A stretch of DNA of 18,895 nucleotides from Candidatus Gottesmanbacteria bacterium (GTDB lineage Bacteria; Patescibacteriota; Microgenomatia; UBA10105; UBA927): positions 1 to 18,895 of the forward strand of contig JACQHE010000004.1 in the NCBI GenBank assembly GCA_016199185.1. The letters are read 5' to 3'. The notes below the pieces were generated by a model, which saw only the letters and a list, made by a program, of their open reading frames with translations, was not told where the DNA came from and made no database searches. The position numbers were made by a program, and so were the translations under genes. Positions within the stretch are counted from its first letter, which is position 1. The number at the start of each line of letters is the position of its first letter. Positions 6,573 through 12,033 of this stretch are shown here, one piece after another.

Positions 6573-7073
6573 ATGGCGACTCAAAAGAAAATTGCTACTG
6601 TTTCGCTCCTTTCTGAAAAAATCTCCCGTGCCAAGGCGATGGTGTTTGTCGATTATCGCGGCCTCAAGCATAAGCAGATGGAGGAACTGCGCAAACTTCT
6701 CAAGAACGTGGGTGCTGAGTTTACGGTTGCCAAAAACAGGCTCATGAAGCGGGCGCTTGGAAAAGAGGTGAAGTTCACTGATACCACCGCAACCCTGTTT
6801 GCCTACGCCGACGAAGTTTCCCCTATCAAAGAATTACTGAAGTTTTTCAAAACCGCCGGCGCGGGCAAACCCAAAGCGGGAATCCTGGGCACCTCTGTAC
6901 TCTCCGAAGCTGACGTAACCAGACTTGCCGCTCTCCCAACCCGAAACGTCTTGCTTGCCCAGCTCGTGGGGCAACTGCGCGCGCCCATCCAGGGCTTCCA
7001 TTACGCGCTAAGCTGGAATATCAATAAGTTTGTGTGGGCACTGGGCGCAGTGAAAGAGAAAAAGACAACGTAA
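6573..7073 (+). CDS. rplJ: 50S ribosomal protein L10
   Basis: A 166-residue L10 of normal length, the base of the L10-(L12)n stalk. Motifs are AKAMVFVDYRGLKHKQMEELRKLLK (residues about 20-44), AEFTVAKNRLMKRAL, and a C-terminal half with LAALPTRNVLLAQLVGQLRAPIQG. The C-terminal helix that carries L12 dimers is VWALGAVKEKK. The ATG has GAGGG about seven bases upstream. It is separated from rplL by a MITE-like repeat. Confidence 0.95.
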   Translation: MATQKKIATVSLLSEKISRAKAMVFVDYRGLKHKQMEELRKLLKNVGAEFTVAKNRLMKRALGKEVKFTDTTATLFAYADEVSPIKELLKFFKTAGAGKPKAGILGTSVLSEADVTRLAALPTRNVLLAQLVGQLRAPIQGFHYALSWNINKFVWALGAVKEKKTT

Positions 7074-7076
7074 TCT

Positions 7077-7146
7077 GTCATCGCGAGCGAAGCGTGGCGA
7101 TCTCTATTAATAAAGATTGCTTCGTCGTAAAACTCCTCGCAATGAC
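7077..7146. repeat. MITE-like palindromic repeat between rplJ and rplL
   Basis: A 70-bp element whose ends are inverted: GTCATCGCGAG at the left and CTCGCAATGAC at the right (10 of 11 bases complementary). The inner parts also pair (GCGAAGCG with CTTCGTCG, GCGATCT with AGATTGC). From memory this is the widely dispersed GTCATTGCGAGCGAAGC type of intergenic repeat. It begins three bases after the rplJ stop. It has no coding capacity. Confidence 0.8.
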
Positions 7147-7173
7147 GACTATAGAAGGGTGGTGACTTTGTAT

Positions 7174-7569
7174 ATGGGAAAACTATCCAAAAACGATATT
7201 CTCAAAGCAGTTGAGGAGATGACGGTACTTGATCTTGCTGACTTGGTAAAAGCGCTTGAGAAAAAGTTTGGGGTCTCTGCCCAGCCGGTGGCTGTGGCGG
7301 CTCAGCCCGCCTCCGCCCCGCAAGGCGAGGGCTCCGGCGAGGTAAAAGAGGAACAGACGGTATTTAACGTGGTGCTTGCCGAAGCGGGAGCCAACAAAAT
7401 CAGCACCATCAAAGCAGTCCGCGAGCTCGTCCCGACGCTGGGCTTGCAGGAAGCAAAAACTTTAGTGGAATCCGCTCCGAAAGAAGTATTGACTGCCGTC
7501 AACAAAGCAACGGCAGAAGAGGCGAAAAAGAAACTCGAGGCGGCTGGAGCGAAGGTAGAGCTGAAGTAA
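7174..7569 (+). CDS. rplL: 50S ribosomal protein L7/L12
   Basis: A 131-residue L7/L12, the multicopy stalk protein that recruits translation factors. The N-terminal dimerisation helix is SKNDILKAVEEMTVLDLADLVKALEKKFG (residues 4-32). An Ala/Pro-rich hinge follows (AVAAQPASAPQGEGSGE). The C-terminal factor-binding domain reads FNVVLAEAGANKISTIKAVRELVPTLGLQEAKTLVESAPKEV, as expected. The start at 7174 matches family length and has GGGTGGTGA upstream; an open stretch from 7117 runs back into the MITE-like repeat and is not needed. Confidence 0.95.
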   Translation: MGKLSKNDILKAVEEMTVLDLADLVKALEKKFGVSAQPVAVAAQPASAPQGEGSGEVKEEQTVFNVVLAEAGANKISTIKAVRELVPTLGLQEAKTLVESAPKEVLTAVNKATAEEAKKKLEAAGAKVELK

Positions 7570-7617
7570 AATAAAACCATCCTAGGGCATCTGAGGGGCT
7601 CACAGGAAAAAGTTATC

Positions 7618-7640
7618 TGCGACTAACGTCGCAAAAAGTT
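7618..7640 (+). terminator. Possible terminator after rplL
   Basis: TGCGAC, loop TAAC, GTCGCA (7618-7633) form a six-base-pair stem 49 bases after the rplL stop, followed by AAAAGTTTTC. The T-run is short and displaced, so this is only a candidate. Confidence 0.35.
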
Positions 7641-7656
7641 TTCCCGAAGCCACAAA

Positions 7657-7665
7657 TTATCCACA
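7657..7665 (+). other. Single consensus DnaA-box match
   Basis: TTATCCACA is an exact match to the classical DnaA box. No cluster of boxes, AT-rich unwinding region or dnaA/dnaN gene accompanies it, so it may be chance or a regulatory site. Confidence 0.25.
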
Positions 7666-7675
7666 ACGAAACTGT

Positions 7676-7918
7676 CTAATGGATCCTGTCTGAAGCAACA
7701 GCGACAATCCCGCAGTTGAGACAATTAACTGCCGGCCCAACAACGGAGACAACTCTTCCATCTAGTTCGATTGGTTTTCCGTTTGGATTGTCTGCATATG
7801 GTACCGTTACTGCACCTGCCGTTCCAATCCTCCAACAAAGAGGACATATCTGCCAATGTCTCCCTCTTTCCCTTGGGTTTCTATGATAAGGAACAGAATC
7901 AACCTCGTGCGTAGCCAT
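7676..7918 (-). CDS. Small zinc-ribbon-like protein
   Basis: An 80-residue protein with two Cys pairs: CPLC (residues 25-28) and CLNC (66-69), a zinc-ribbon-like arrangement. Between them is a beta-rich stretch, GKPIELDGRVVSVVG. No known family is recognised. The ATG at 7918 has no Shine-Dalgarno in view. The 7919-8041 stretch upstream holds a TTGACA at 7984 facing right but no recognisable gene. Confidence 0.55.
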   Translation of the reverse strand: MATHEVDSVPYHRNPRERGRHWQICPLCWRIGTAGAVTVPYADNPNGKPIELDGRVVSVVGPAVNCLNCGIVAVASDRIH

Positions 7919-8041
7919 GCGTCATACCATACAACATTTTCGCAACAAACGCTATCCTTCTGGTTGCACTTATTTGATCCCTCTTGACAACATCTGACCA
8001 TTGATGATACGTTGCGAGTGATAATGATACATGGAGGGATA

Positions 8042-8120
8042 CGACGGTAGATGATAGAAGGTAGAAGATAATAGCATCAATCTTCTACCCCTACCTTCCA
8101 TCTTCTATACTCTATCTTCT
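8042..8120. repeat. Heptamer-type array upstream of the HTH gene
   Basis: Degenerate units such as GTAGATG, ATAGAAG and GTAGAAG run to 8070. They then appear inverted (TCTTCTA, CCTTCCA, TCTTCTA), giving a perfect 10-bp inverted repeat GGTAGAAGAT/ATCTTCTACC (8060-8069 and 8080-8089). The array supplies a TATACT (8106-8111) that could be the -10 of the HTH gene. Confidence 0.75.
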
Positions 8121-8126
8121 AAATCT

Positions 8127-8327
8127 ATGGCTCTTGGTGATGATTGGCCGGATTTGCTGACGGTACGGGAAGTGGCAAAAATATTGCGGGTCTCCCCCTT
8201 AACCATCAAACGCTGGGGAAAACGCGGCAAACTGCCGGCAATACGGATTAACTCCCGCGGCGACCGCCGCTATAAGAAGGAGGCCGTCATGTGGCTGTTG
8301 GGGCTGCAGCAAAAAGGGGTGGTGTAA
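8127..8327 (+). CDS. Excisionase-type helix-turn-helix DNA-binding protein
   Basis: A 66-residue MerR-like/excisionase winged helix. LLTVREVAKILRVSPLTIKRWGKRGKLPAIRI is the helix-turn-helix with the RWGKRGKLPA wing, and RRYKKEAVMWLL is the closing helix. Such small proteins direct recombinases or act as regulators. No integrase gene is present. It is bracketed by arrays that share the exact 16-mer GACGGTAGATGATAGA (8043-8058 and 8333-8348), so it may have arrived as a unit. No Shine-Dalgarno is seen; TATACT lies 15 bases before the ATG. Confidence 0.85.
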   Translation: MALGDDWPDLLTVREVAKILRVSPLTIKRWGKRGKLPAIRINSRGDRRYKKEAVMWLLGLQQKGVV

Positions 8328-8332
8328 AAAGA

Positions 8333-8390
8333 GACGGTAGATGATAGACGATCGAAGGTAGGAGTTGAAGATAGAAAATCGAGAATCGAT
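8333..8390. repeat. Second copy of the HTH-flanking array
   Basis: It begins with the same 16-mer GACGGTAGATGATAGA as the array at 8042 and goes on with degenerate GATCGAAGGTAGGAG units. It fills the gap between the HTH gene and the convergent four-helix-bundle gene. Confidence 0.75.
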
Positions 8391-8752
8391 TACAACGATT
8401 TCCAATTATTTCTCAGATTAACCAACTTACCTCCAAGATACCTATATCGCTCAATAAGAGCGTCACAAAAAGTTTTATCCCAATATCCGAGATCTCTCGC
8501 CATGGCAATGTGTACTTCCATTTCATTGCAAGACCCGAGTGCAACATCCAGATGATGCTTAAACTCGTTTGGGAACCTTCGTTTTGCCCAACCTTCAGCT
8601 ATATTTGCCGGTGGTGATTTAGAAGCCCTTCGCAGTTGTGGACCCAAATCGTGTTTTTCATACAGAGGAAGCTTATGAACCTCACGATTGACAATGATCG
8701 CTAAATCATACGATTCCTGATATACCTCAAGGTCTCGAAATGAAGTAATCAT
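8390..8752 (-). CDS. Four-helix-bundle protein (S23/IVP family)
   Basis: A 120-residue four-helix-bundle protein of the family first found encoded in 23S rRNA intervening sequences. Typical segments are FRDLEVYQESYDLAIIVNREVHKLP, EKHDLGPQLRRASKSPPANIAEGWAKR (the NIAEG signature) and HHLDVALGSCNEMEVHIAMARDLGYW. The biochemical role of the family is unknown. The ATG at 8752 is preferred to the GTG at 8770 because it matches the family start; the purine-rich GAGGATAGA before it comes from the adjoining repeat array. It follows galT on the same strand. Confidence 0.9.
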   Translation of the reverse strand: MITSFRDLEVYQESYDLAIIVNREVHKLPLYEKHDLGPQLRRASKSPPANIAEGWAKRRFPNEFKHHLDVALGSCNEMEVHIAMARDLGYWDKTFCDALIERYRYLGGKLVNLRNNWKSL

Positions 8753-8806
8753 ACTTCTATCCTCTACCACTATCCTCTATGTTCCATTTTCTACCGTCGT
8801 ATTCAT
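8753..8806. repeat. Array spanning the galT end and the four-helix gene start
   Basis: On the minus strand, units such as CGACGGTAGAAAATGG and AGAGGATAGTGGTAGAGGAT link this stretch to the arrays at 8042 and 8333. It encodes the last residues of GalT (TTVENGT) and supplies the ribosome-binding region of the next gene. Confidence 0.65.
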
Positions 8807-9640
8807 GTTTTTCAGTTTCTCCGCGGCATGGGAGGGGTCCACCACGTTGACGTTTAAGCCCGTCCCCAGTTCAAAACCCGCGCGGTGGATGAAGCGCGGA
8901 ATGATGCGGATGTACCAATTGACGCCGTGGTAGATGTAGAAGTTGTAGCCAAAGGGAATATCGGCGTGATGGATGACGGACGCAGGATCGTCGTAGACCG
9001 CTTTGATGCGCTGGATCGCTGTCTGAAGGACCGCAGCCAGGTCCTGCAGTTCCTCATCGCCCACGTCACAAAACTTGGTGCCCACGCCTTTGGGCGCGAT
9101 CCATGCCTCAAACGGCCACTGGGAAAAGTCCGGGCAGTAGGTACGAAAATAGGTATTTTCTTCAACGATATTGGCCAAAGGCTCGCGCGAAAGCGTATCC
9201 AGGTTGATCTGGCGCGGCACGACCACGAGCTGGCTGTGGGGGTGCGTAAGGCTTGCCCCGGCGTGCAGTCCATGGTTGCAAAAAATCAGGACGTGTCCGC
9301 TTTCTTTATAGAAACAGTACCGGTCACGGTAGCTCGTTACGATCCTCGTGACCTGCTCGATGGGAAGATCTTCAATGTCATGGGCGTCGTCGGGGCTGTG
9401 GATGATGACCTCATGAATATCGGTAATGGGATAGAGGTTGGGCACAACCCGGACTTGCCAACCAGGCTTATCTTTCTCCCCGCCGCCGATCCGATACACT
9501 TCCGGCGGGGTGAGCGCTTCGTTACCCAGGCAAAAGGGACAGACAGGTTTCTCCAGCGCCGCCTCATCAGGCCGCCTCGTGCGGCCCGGGGCAATCACCA
9601 CCCAGCGCTGGGTTTTGACATCAGGAACGTATTTGGCCAT
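8777..9640 (-). CDS. galT: Galactose-1-phosphate uridylyltransferase (GalT)
   Basis: A 287-residue HIT-superfamily GalT, which exchanges UMP between UDP-glucose and galactose-1-phosphate. CPFCLGNEALTPPEVYRI (residues about 34-51) is the zinc-binding N-terminal motif. GASLTHPHSQLVVVP contains the active-site HPH, whose second His carries the UMP. FEAWIAPK is the conserved nucleotide-side segment and IHHADIPFGYNFYIY the late strand. It is slightly shorter than proteobacterial GalT, as in other compact versions. The ATG at 9640 lies 10 bases after the stop of the CoA-fusion gene; AAAGGA is unusually close. With galE (845-1861) it completes part of the Leloir pathway. No galK is present. Confidence 0.92.
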   Translation of the reverse strand: MAKYVPDVKTQRWVVIAPGRTRRPDEAALEKPVCPFCLGNEALTPPEVYRIGGGEKDKPGWQVRVVPNLYPITDIHEVIIHSPDDAHDIEDLPIEQVTRIVTSYRDRYCFYKESGHVLIFCNHGLHAGASLTHPHSQLVVVPRQINLDTLSREPLANIVEENTYFRTYCPDFSQWPFEAWIAPKGVGTKFCDVGDEELQDLAAVLQTAIQRIKAVYDDPASVIHHADIPFGYNFYIYHGVNWYIRIIPRFIHRAGFELGTGLNVNVVDPSHAAEKLKNMNTTVENGT

Positions 9641-9650
9641 TTCCTTTACT

Positions 9651-10634
9651 CTACGTAAACTTCCCAAAAAGTGCAACCACCTGTTTTTTCTTCTCCTCTG
9701 TCACCACCACTTCTACCAGCCCCTCATTCGGTTGCCCATAATAGACAATTGCCCCGAGGGGCGCGTGAATAACGGCGGGCAGGACGAGCAGGTCTTCCTC
9801 GCCGTCGATGATAATGGAGTGATGGGTGAATGGGTTGACGGGTGAATGGGTAAAACAATACTCAATTGCCTCTCTCGCCTCTCGGCTGATGTACCCCGGA
9901 CCGCTTTTAGCCTCGAAGGGTCTCACCCTTCGTGGCTGGAGACGGTCGACGACTTCGGGAAAGGGTTTTCTCCCGACTTTGCCGTCGATGATGGCCAAAA
10001 ATGGACGGACGCCCGCATCCAGAAACGTTTTTGTGGCAATGTCACCAACGGTGACTATAAAGGTTTCACCCCGCTGAGCGGGGTGAAACCTTTTTAAAAC
10101 TCTCCCCAACGGCTTTCTAAGAACCGTCCGCATGGATTCGGGCATGATCAAACGTCCATTTCCGTCAATCTCCATGTTCCGCAGGCGCGTGGAGGAGATG
10201 GGCTTGCCGTCAGCCGCCGCCACCATCGGCACCTCGATAAGGGTAAGTTGTGGCAGGGTTGCACCCTGCCGGAGAGCGTTGATACGCTCTCCCCGCGCGC
10301 GGTTCTCCGAGGTCACAATGATGGCATCCACGTCTTTCATACTCGCCGCCGGCTCGTAGGGATCATTGATTGGGATGATGGCGGTCCGATCATTCCAACC
10401 GTTCTGTTTCAAAAATTGTATGAGTCGTTGTTTCCTCGTTTGAAAATTTGAAATTTGAAATTTGAAAATTTTAAACTTGTTAACAAAAGAATCAGTCGTC
10501 AGTCCAATAGTAACCCGCTCCCCTTTCTCAAACGCCCGGGTCAGGACGGCCCGGTGCCCCGCATGAAGCCCATCAAACGTGCCGGCGACGAAGAGATGAA
10601 GATAACGAAACCTATGATGATTTGCCTCTTGCAT
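9651..10634 (-). CDS. Fusion: archaeal-type phosphopantetheine adenylyltransferase + GTP-dependent dephospho-CoA kinase (DUF359)
   Basis: A 327-residue two-domain protein covering the last two steps of coenzyme A synthesis. Residues 11-160 are a nucleotidyltransferase of the archaeal PPAT type: VAGTFDGLHAGHRAVL with the HxGH motif (24-27), GLTTDSF, INDPYEP and ADGKPISSTRLR (ISSTR at 146-150). Residues 165-327 resemble DUF359, shown in archaea to be a GTP-dependent dephospho-CoA kinase: VLRKPLG, VTVGDIATKTFLDAG, AIIDGKVGRK, IDGEEDLLVLPAVIHAPLGAIVYYGQP. The usual bacterial CoaD/CoaE are unrelated in type. Repeat DNA inside the gene writes FKIFKFQISNFQ (54-65), GERINALRQGATL, KRFHPAQRGETF, PRRVRPFEA and FTHSPVNPFTHHS. 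No Shine-Dalgarno; TATAGT lies 14 bases before the ATG. galT follows. Confidence 0.88.
   Translation of the reverse strand: MQEANHHRFRYLHLFVAGTFDGLHAGHRAVLTRAFEKGERVTIGLTTDSFVNKFKIFKFQISNFQTRKQRLIQFLKQNGWNDRTAIIPINDPYEPAASMKDVDAIIVTSENRARGERINALRQGATLPQLTLIEVPMVAAADGKPISSTRLRNMEIDGNGRLIMPESMRTVLRKPLGRVLKRFHPAQRGETFIVTVGDIATKTFLDAGVRPFLAIIDGKVGRKPFPEVVDRLQPRRVRPFEAKSGPGYISREAREAIEYCFTHSPVNPFTHHSIIIDGEEDLLVLPAVIHAPLGAIVYYGQPNEGLVEVVVTEEKKKQVVALFGKFT
9908..9938 (+). repeat. REP hairpin (diverged copy) inside the CoA-fusion gene
   Basis: TAGCCTCGAAGGGT, loop CTC, ACCCTTCGTGGCTG is the same hairpin as the three copies around the transposase, in the opposite orientation and with two substitutions in the right arm. 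TTT precedes it, as in the other copies. It is read through in the kinase domain as PRRVRPFEA. Confidence 0.85.
10059..10093. repeat. Perfect 16-bp hairpin inside the CoA-fusion gene
   Basis: AAAGGTTTCACCCCGC, loop TGA, and its exact complement. It encodes KRFHPAQRGETF at the junction between the two enzyme domains. Confidence 0.9.
10252..10292. repeat. Two adjacent perfect hairpins inside the CoA-fusion gene
   Basis: GGCAGGGT-TGC-ACCCTGCC (10252-10270) is followed at once by GGAGAGCGT-TGAT-ACGCTCTCC (10271-10292). They are coding (GERINALRQGATL). The first shares the AGGGTnnnACCCT core with the transposase-linked REP. Confidence 0.85.
10444..10464. repeat. Heptamer array AAATTTG x3 inside the CoA-fusion gene
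   Basis: Three exact AAATTTG units with partial units on both sides (about 10437-10475). They encode FKIFKFQISNFQ in a loop of the adenylyltransferase domain. Confidence 0.9.
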
Positions 10635-10648
10635 TTTGCAGAAAAACG

Positions 10649-10656
10649 ACTATACT
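10649..10656. promoter_or_regulatory. Overlapping back-to-back -10 boxes
   Basis: ACTATACT contains TATACT on the plus strand (10651-10656, with TTGCAT at 10629-10634 and a 16-base spacer) and TATAGT on the minus strand (10654-10649) facing the CoA-fusion gene. Transcription could leave in both directions. Confidence 0.45.
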
Positions 10657-10662
10657 ACGTCC

Positions 10663-10747
10663 AACGAGTTACCAGCGACAAATTCCCAGGATGGGAAAAG
10701 CCATTGGCTAGCTGACTGACTGACCTCGCTTCACGGCGGGGTTTTTT
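10663..10747 (+). ncRNA. Candidate small RNA (about 85 nt)
   Basis: A plus-strand promoter at 10629-10656 and a strong terminator at 10724-10747 enclose about 85 bases with no sizeable gene; only a six-residue ATG frame (10691-10711) exists. The segment contains TGACTGACTGAC just before the terminator stem. No known RNA family is recognised. It might alternatively be a read-out from a divergent promoter. Confidence 0.35.
10724..10747 (+). terminator. Rho-independent terminator
   Basis: CCTCGC (10724-10729), loop TTCACG, GCGGGG (10736-10741) gives six pairs including one G-T, followed directly by six T. It is the clearest intrinsic terminator in the window. Confidence 0.75.
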
Positions 10748-10794
10748 CTGTACGTCTGCTTGGACTACCAGAACAGTCTCTTTCTCACTGCCAT

Positions 10795-10830
10795 GTGGAC
10801 ATTTTTCCGCCATGGCTGAAAAATGTCCAC
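10795..10830. repeat. 36-bp near-perfect palindrome
   Basis: The arms GTGGACATTTTTC (10795-10807) and GAAAAATGTCCAC (10818-10830) are exact complements. Between them lies a self-complementary GCCATGGC with one mismatch on each side (C10808, T10817). It contains the ATG of the following small ORF. Confidence 0.9.
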
Positions 10831-11003
10831 CCGGATTCGTCGATATAGATCACCATTGCAGTTGTATCGTATCACGGATGCTACCGGCAGAACAATCGGA
10901 TCCCGTCAAACGCCGGCAACGAAGAGGTGGGGATGGCGCATACGATACATATCCTATCATATTCTGCTACAATACATGCCACCGTGAAACCAGAACTTAT
11001 TAA
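10812..11003 (+). CDS. Possible small Cys-rich ORF
   Basis: A 63-residue frame beginning at the ATG inside the palindrome. It has CPPGFVDIDHHCSC near the start and later FC and TC, which could bind metal. It overlaps the promoter and the first codons of the next gene, and no Shine-Dalgarno is visible. It may be a chance frame. The 10748-10794 stretch before it contains nothing I recognise. Confidence 0.28.
   Translation: MAEKCPPGFVDIDHHCSCIVSRMLPAEQSDPVKRRQRRGGDGAYDTYPIIFCYNTCHRETRTY
10968..10973 (+). promoter_or_regulatory. Extended -10 before the GTG-start gene
   Basis: TGC-TACAAT, ten bases before the GTG at 10984. A leaderless transcript is expected and no Shine-Dalgarno is present. Confidence 0.4.
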
Positions 11004-11286
11004 AGTACCCAAACACTTCCCCGGATGTGCCACCTGCGAATTTGCGCTCGCTGCGCTGGAAGCTGCACAGAAGGGCAACCAACCCAAAAACGTCATAAGA
11101 ACGGAGATTGAAATTTCGTGCGTCCCACCTGATGTACATCACAACAGCACAAGAGCCATCCTCACGGCAGACGTCACCCACGTCCATCCATCACTCAGAG
11201 GAACTTCAATGGAGGCTCCATTCCACGAAACTGTCCAATGCCCGGTGGCTGTCGAGCGTCTCCTCAATCAGCGCAGAGAAACATAG
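10984..11286 (+). CDS. Small hypothetical protein with CxxC
   Basis: A 100-residue protein from a GTG start, chosen because the -10 TACAAT lies ten bases upstream; the longer frame from 10927 would place the promoter inside the gene. It contains FPGCATCEFALAALEAAQKGN (CxxC followed by a helix), then CVPPDVHHNSTR and VQCPVAVERLLNQ. The Cys/His content suggests metal binding. No family recognised. Confidence 0.5.
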   Translation: MKPELIKVPKHFPGCATCEFALAALEAAQKGNQPKNVIRTEIEISCVPPDVHHNSTRAILTADVTHVHPSLRGTSMEAPFHETVQCPVAVERLLNQRRET

Positions 11287-11300
11287 CATCACCAATGTGG

Positions 11301-11306
11301 TATACT
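11301..11306 (+). promoter_or_regulatory. Extended -10 for the 11317 gene
   Basis: TGG-TATACT, ten bases before the ATG at 11317. The predicted leader is only about three to four bases. Confidence 0.45.
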
Positions 11307-11316
11307 ATATACCCAA

Positions 11317-11565
11317 ATGGGAAAAGAAGAAGAAGAAAATCGTGATTATTGGGCAGCAATACCGCCAGAAATCCGAAGGCTCATCGCAAAAAAACGACGG
11401 AGTCCTCGTACCCGATTCGGAAAAACGATACAAGTTGGAGGCATGCGTCTCATAGAAACAGATGGAAGAACCGACGATAAAGCAGCCCCTTATCTCCTGC
11501 ACAATCTACAAACTCTATTTGGCGAAGGGCCCTGGAGTGAAGGTGAGGAAGAGGAAGAAACATAA
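11317..11565 (+). CDS. Small charged hypothetical protein
   Basis: An 82-residue protein with a Glu-rich start (MGKEEEENRDYW), a basic helix (PPEIRRLIAKKRRSPRTR), a short beta-like part (GKTIQVGGMRLIET) and an acidic tail (EGEEEEET). No family is recognised. The well-placed extended -10 and the absence of a competing frame support it as real. It converges with the 11577 gene 11 bases away. Confidence 0.5.
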   Translation: MGKEEEENRDYWAAIPPEIRRLIAKKRRSPRTRFGKTIQVGGMRLIETDGRTDDKAAPYLLHNLQTLFGEGPWSEGEEEEET

Positions 11566-11576
11566 TCGTCATTTTT

Positions 11577-11981
11577 TCAATCGCCTTTCTTAGCTGCCTC
11601 CTTCCGTCGCGCCCACAATAGCGCTTTTGCTGCAGGAGATAATTCAGGTAGTGGAGACGAGGCAGGAGGATCGTGACGATAGAGCACCGCTCCGCCCTCA
11701 CCGGATATATGTTCCGTTGTATGATGCCTGCCAACTTTAACTTGATCCACGGCGCCATTGACATTTTCTAATCTGTGGTCACCTACGCCATCTTCCCAAT
11801 CCCTTAGTGCTTGTTCGTAGGCTAAAACTTCTTGAAATGGCGTTCGGCCCCTTCTTCTTCTTCTTTCTTCTTGACGTCCCACCATCTCATCACCGTCTTG
11901 GGGACGTAACCTCATGACACTATCACCTTGACTCAGGAAAAATCCTCGTTGTTTCCCTTCGTGTGGATTCCTAGTGCCCAT
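11577..11981 (-). CDS. Hypothetical basic protein
   Basis: A 134-residue hydrophilic protein. It has an Arg-rich patch (EERRRRRGRTPFQEVLAYEQALRDWED, residues about 38-64), a His-rich middle (VGRHHTTEHISGEGG) and a C-terminal basic helix (SPAAKALLWARRKEAAKKG). It may bind nucleic acid, but no family is recognised. It is divergent from deoC with 52 bases between the two ATG codons. Confidence 0.5.
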   Translation of the reverse strand: MGTRNPHEGKQRGFFLSQGDSVMRLRPQDGDEMVGRQEERRRRRGRTPFQEVLAYEQALRDWEDGVGDHRLENVNGAVDQVKVGRHHTTEHISGEGGAVLYRHDPPASSPLPELSPAAKALLWARRKEAAKKGD

Positions 11982-11996
11982 ACGTACGTAAACCTA

Positions 11997-12026
11997 TTGA
12001 TGCACAATGCTTCGACGTATTATACT
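11997..12026 (+). promoter_or_regulatory. Promoter of deoC
   Basis: TTGATG (11997-12002), 18 bases, TATACT (12021-12026). The ATG at 12034 is eight bases past the -10, where transcription would begin. There is no Shine-Dalgarno. Confidence 0.55.
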
Positions 12027-12033
12027 ACATCAT

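Noticed and set aside
7618..7665. Replication origin
   Set aside because: Only one DnaA-box match, no AT-rich unwinding region and no dnaA or dnaN.
8885..9658. Plus-strand 257-residue open frame
   Set aside because: It is fully antisense to galT, whose active-site motifs are clear.
10663..10747. tRNA or tmRNA
   Set aside because: No acceptor pairing, T-loop sequence or CCA-like end; no tRNA or rRNA was recognised anywhere in the window.
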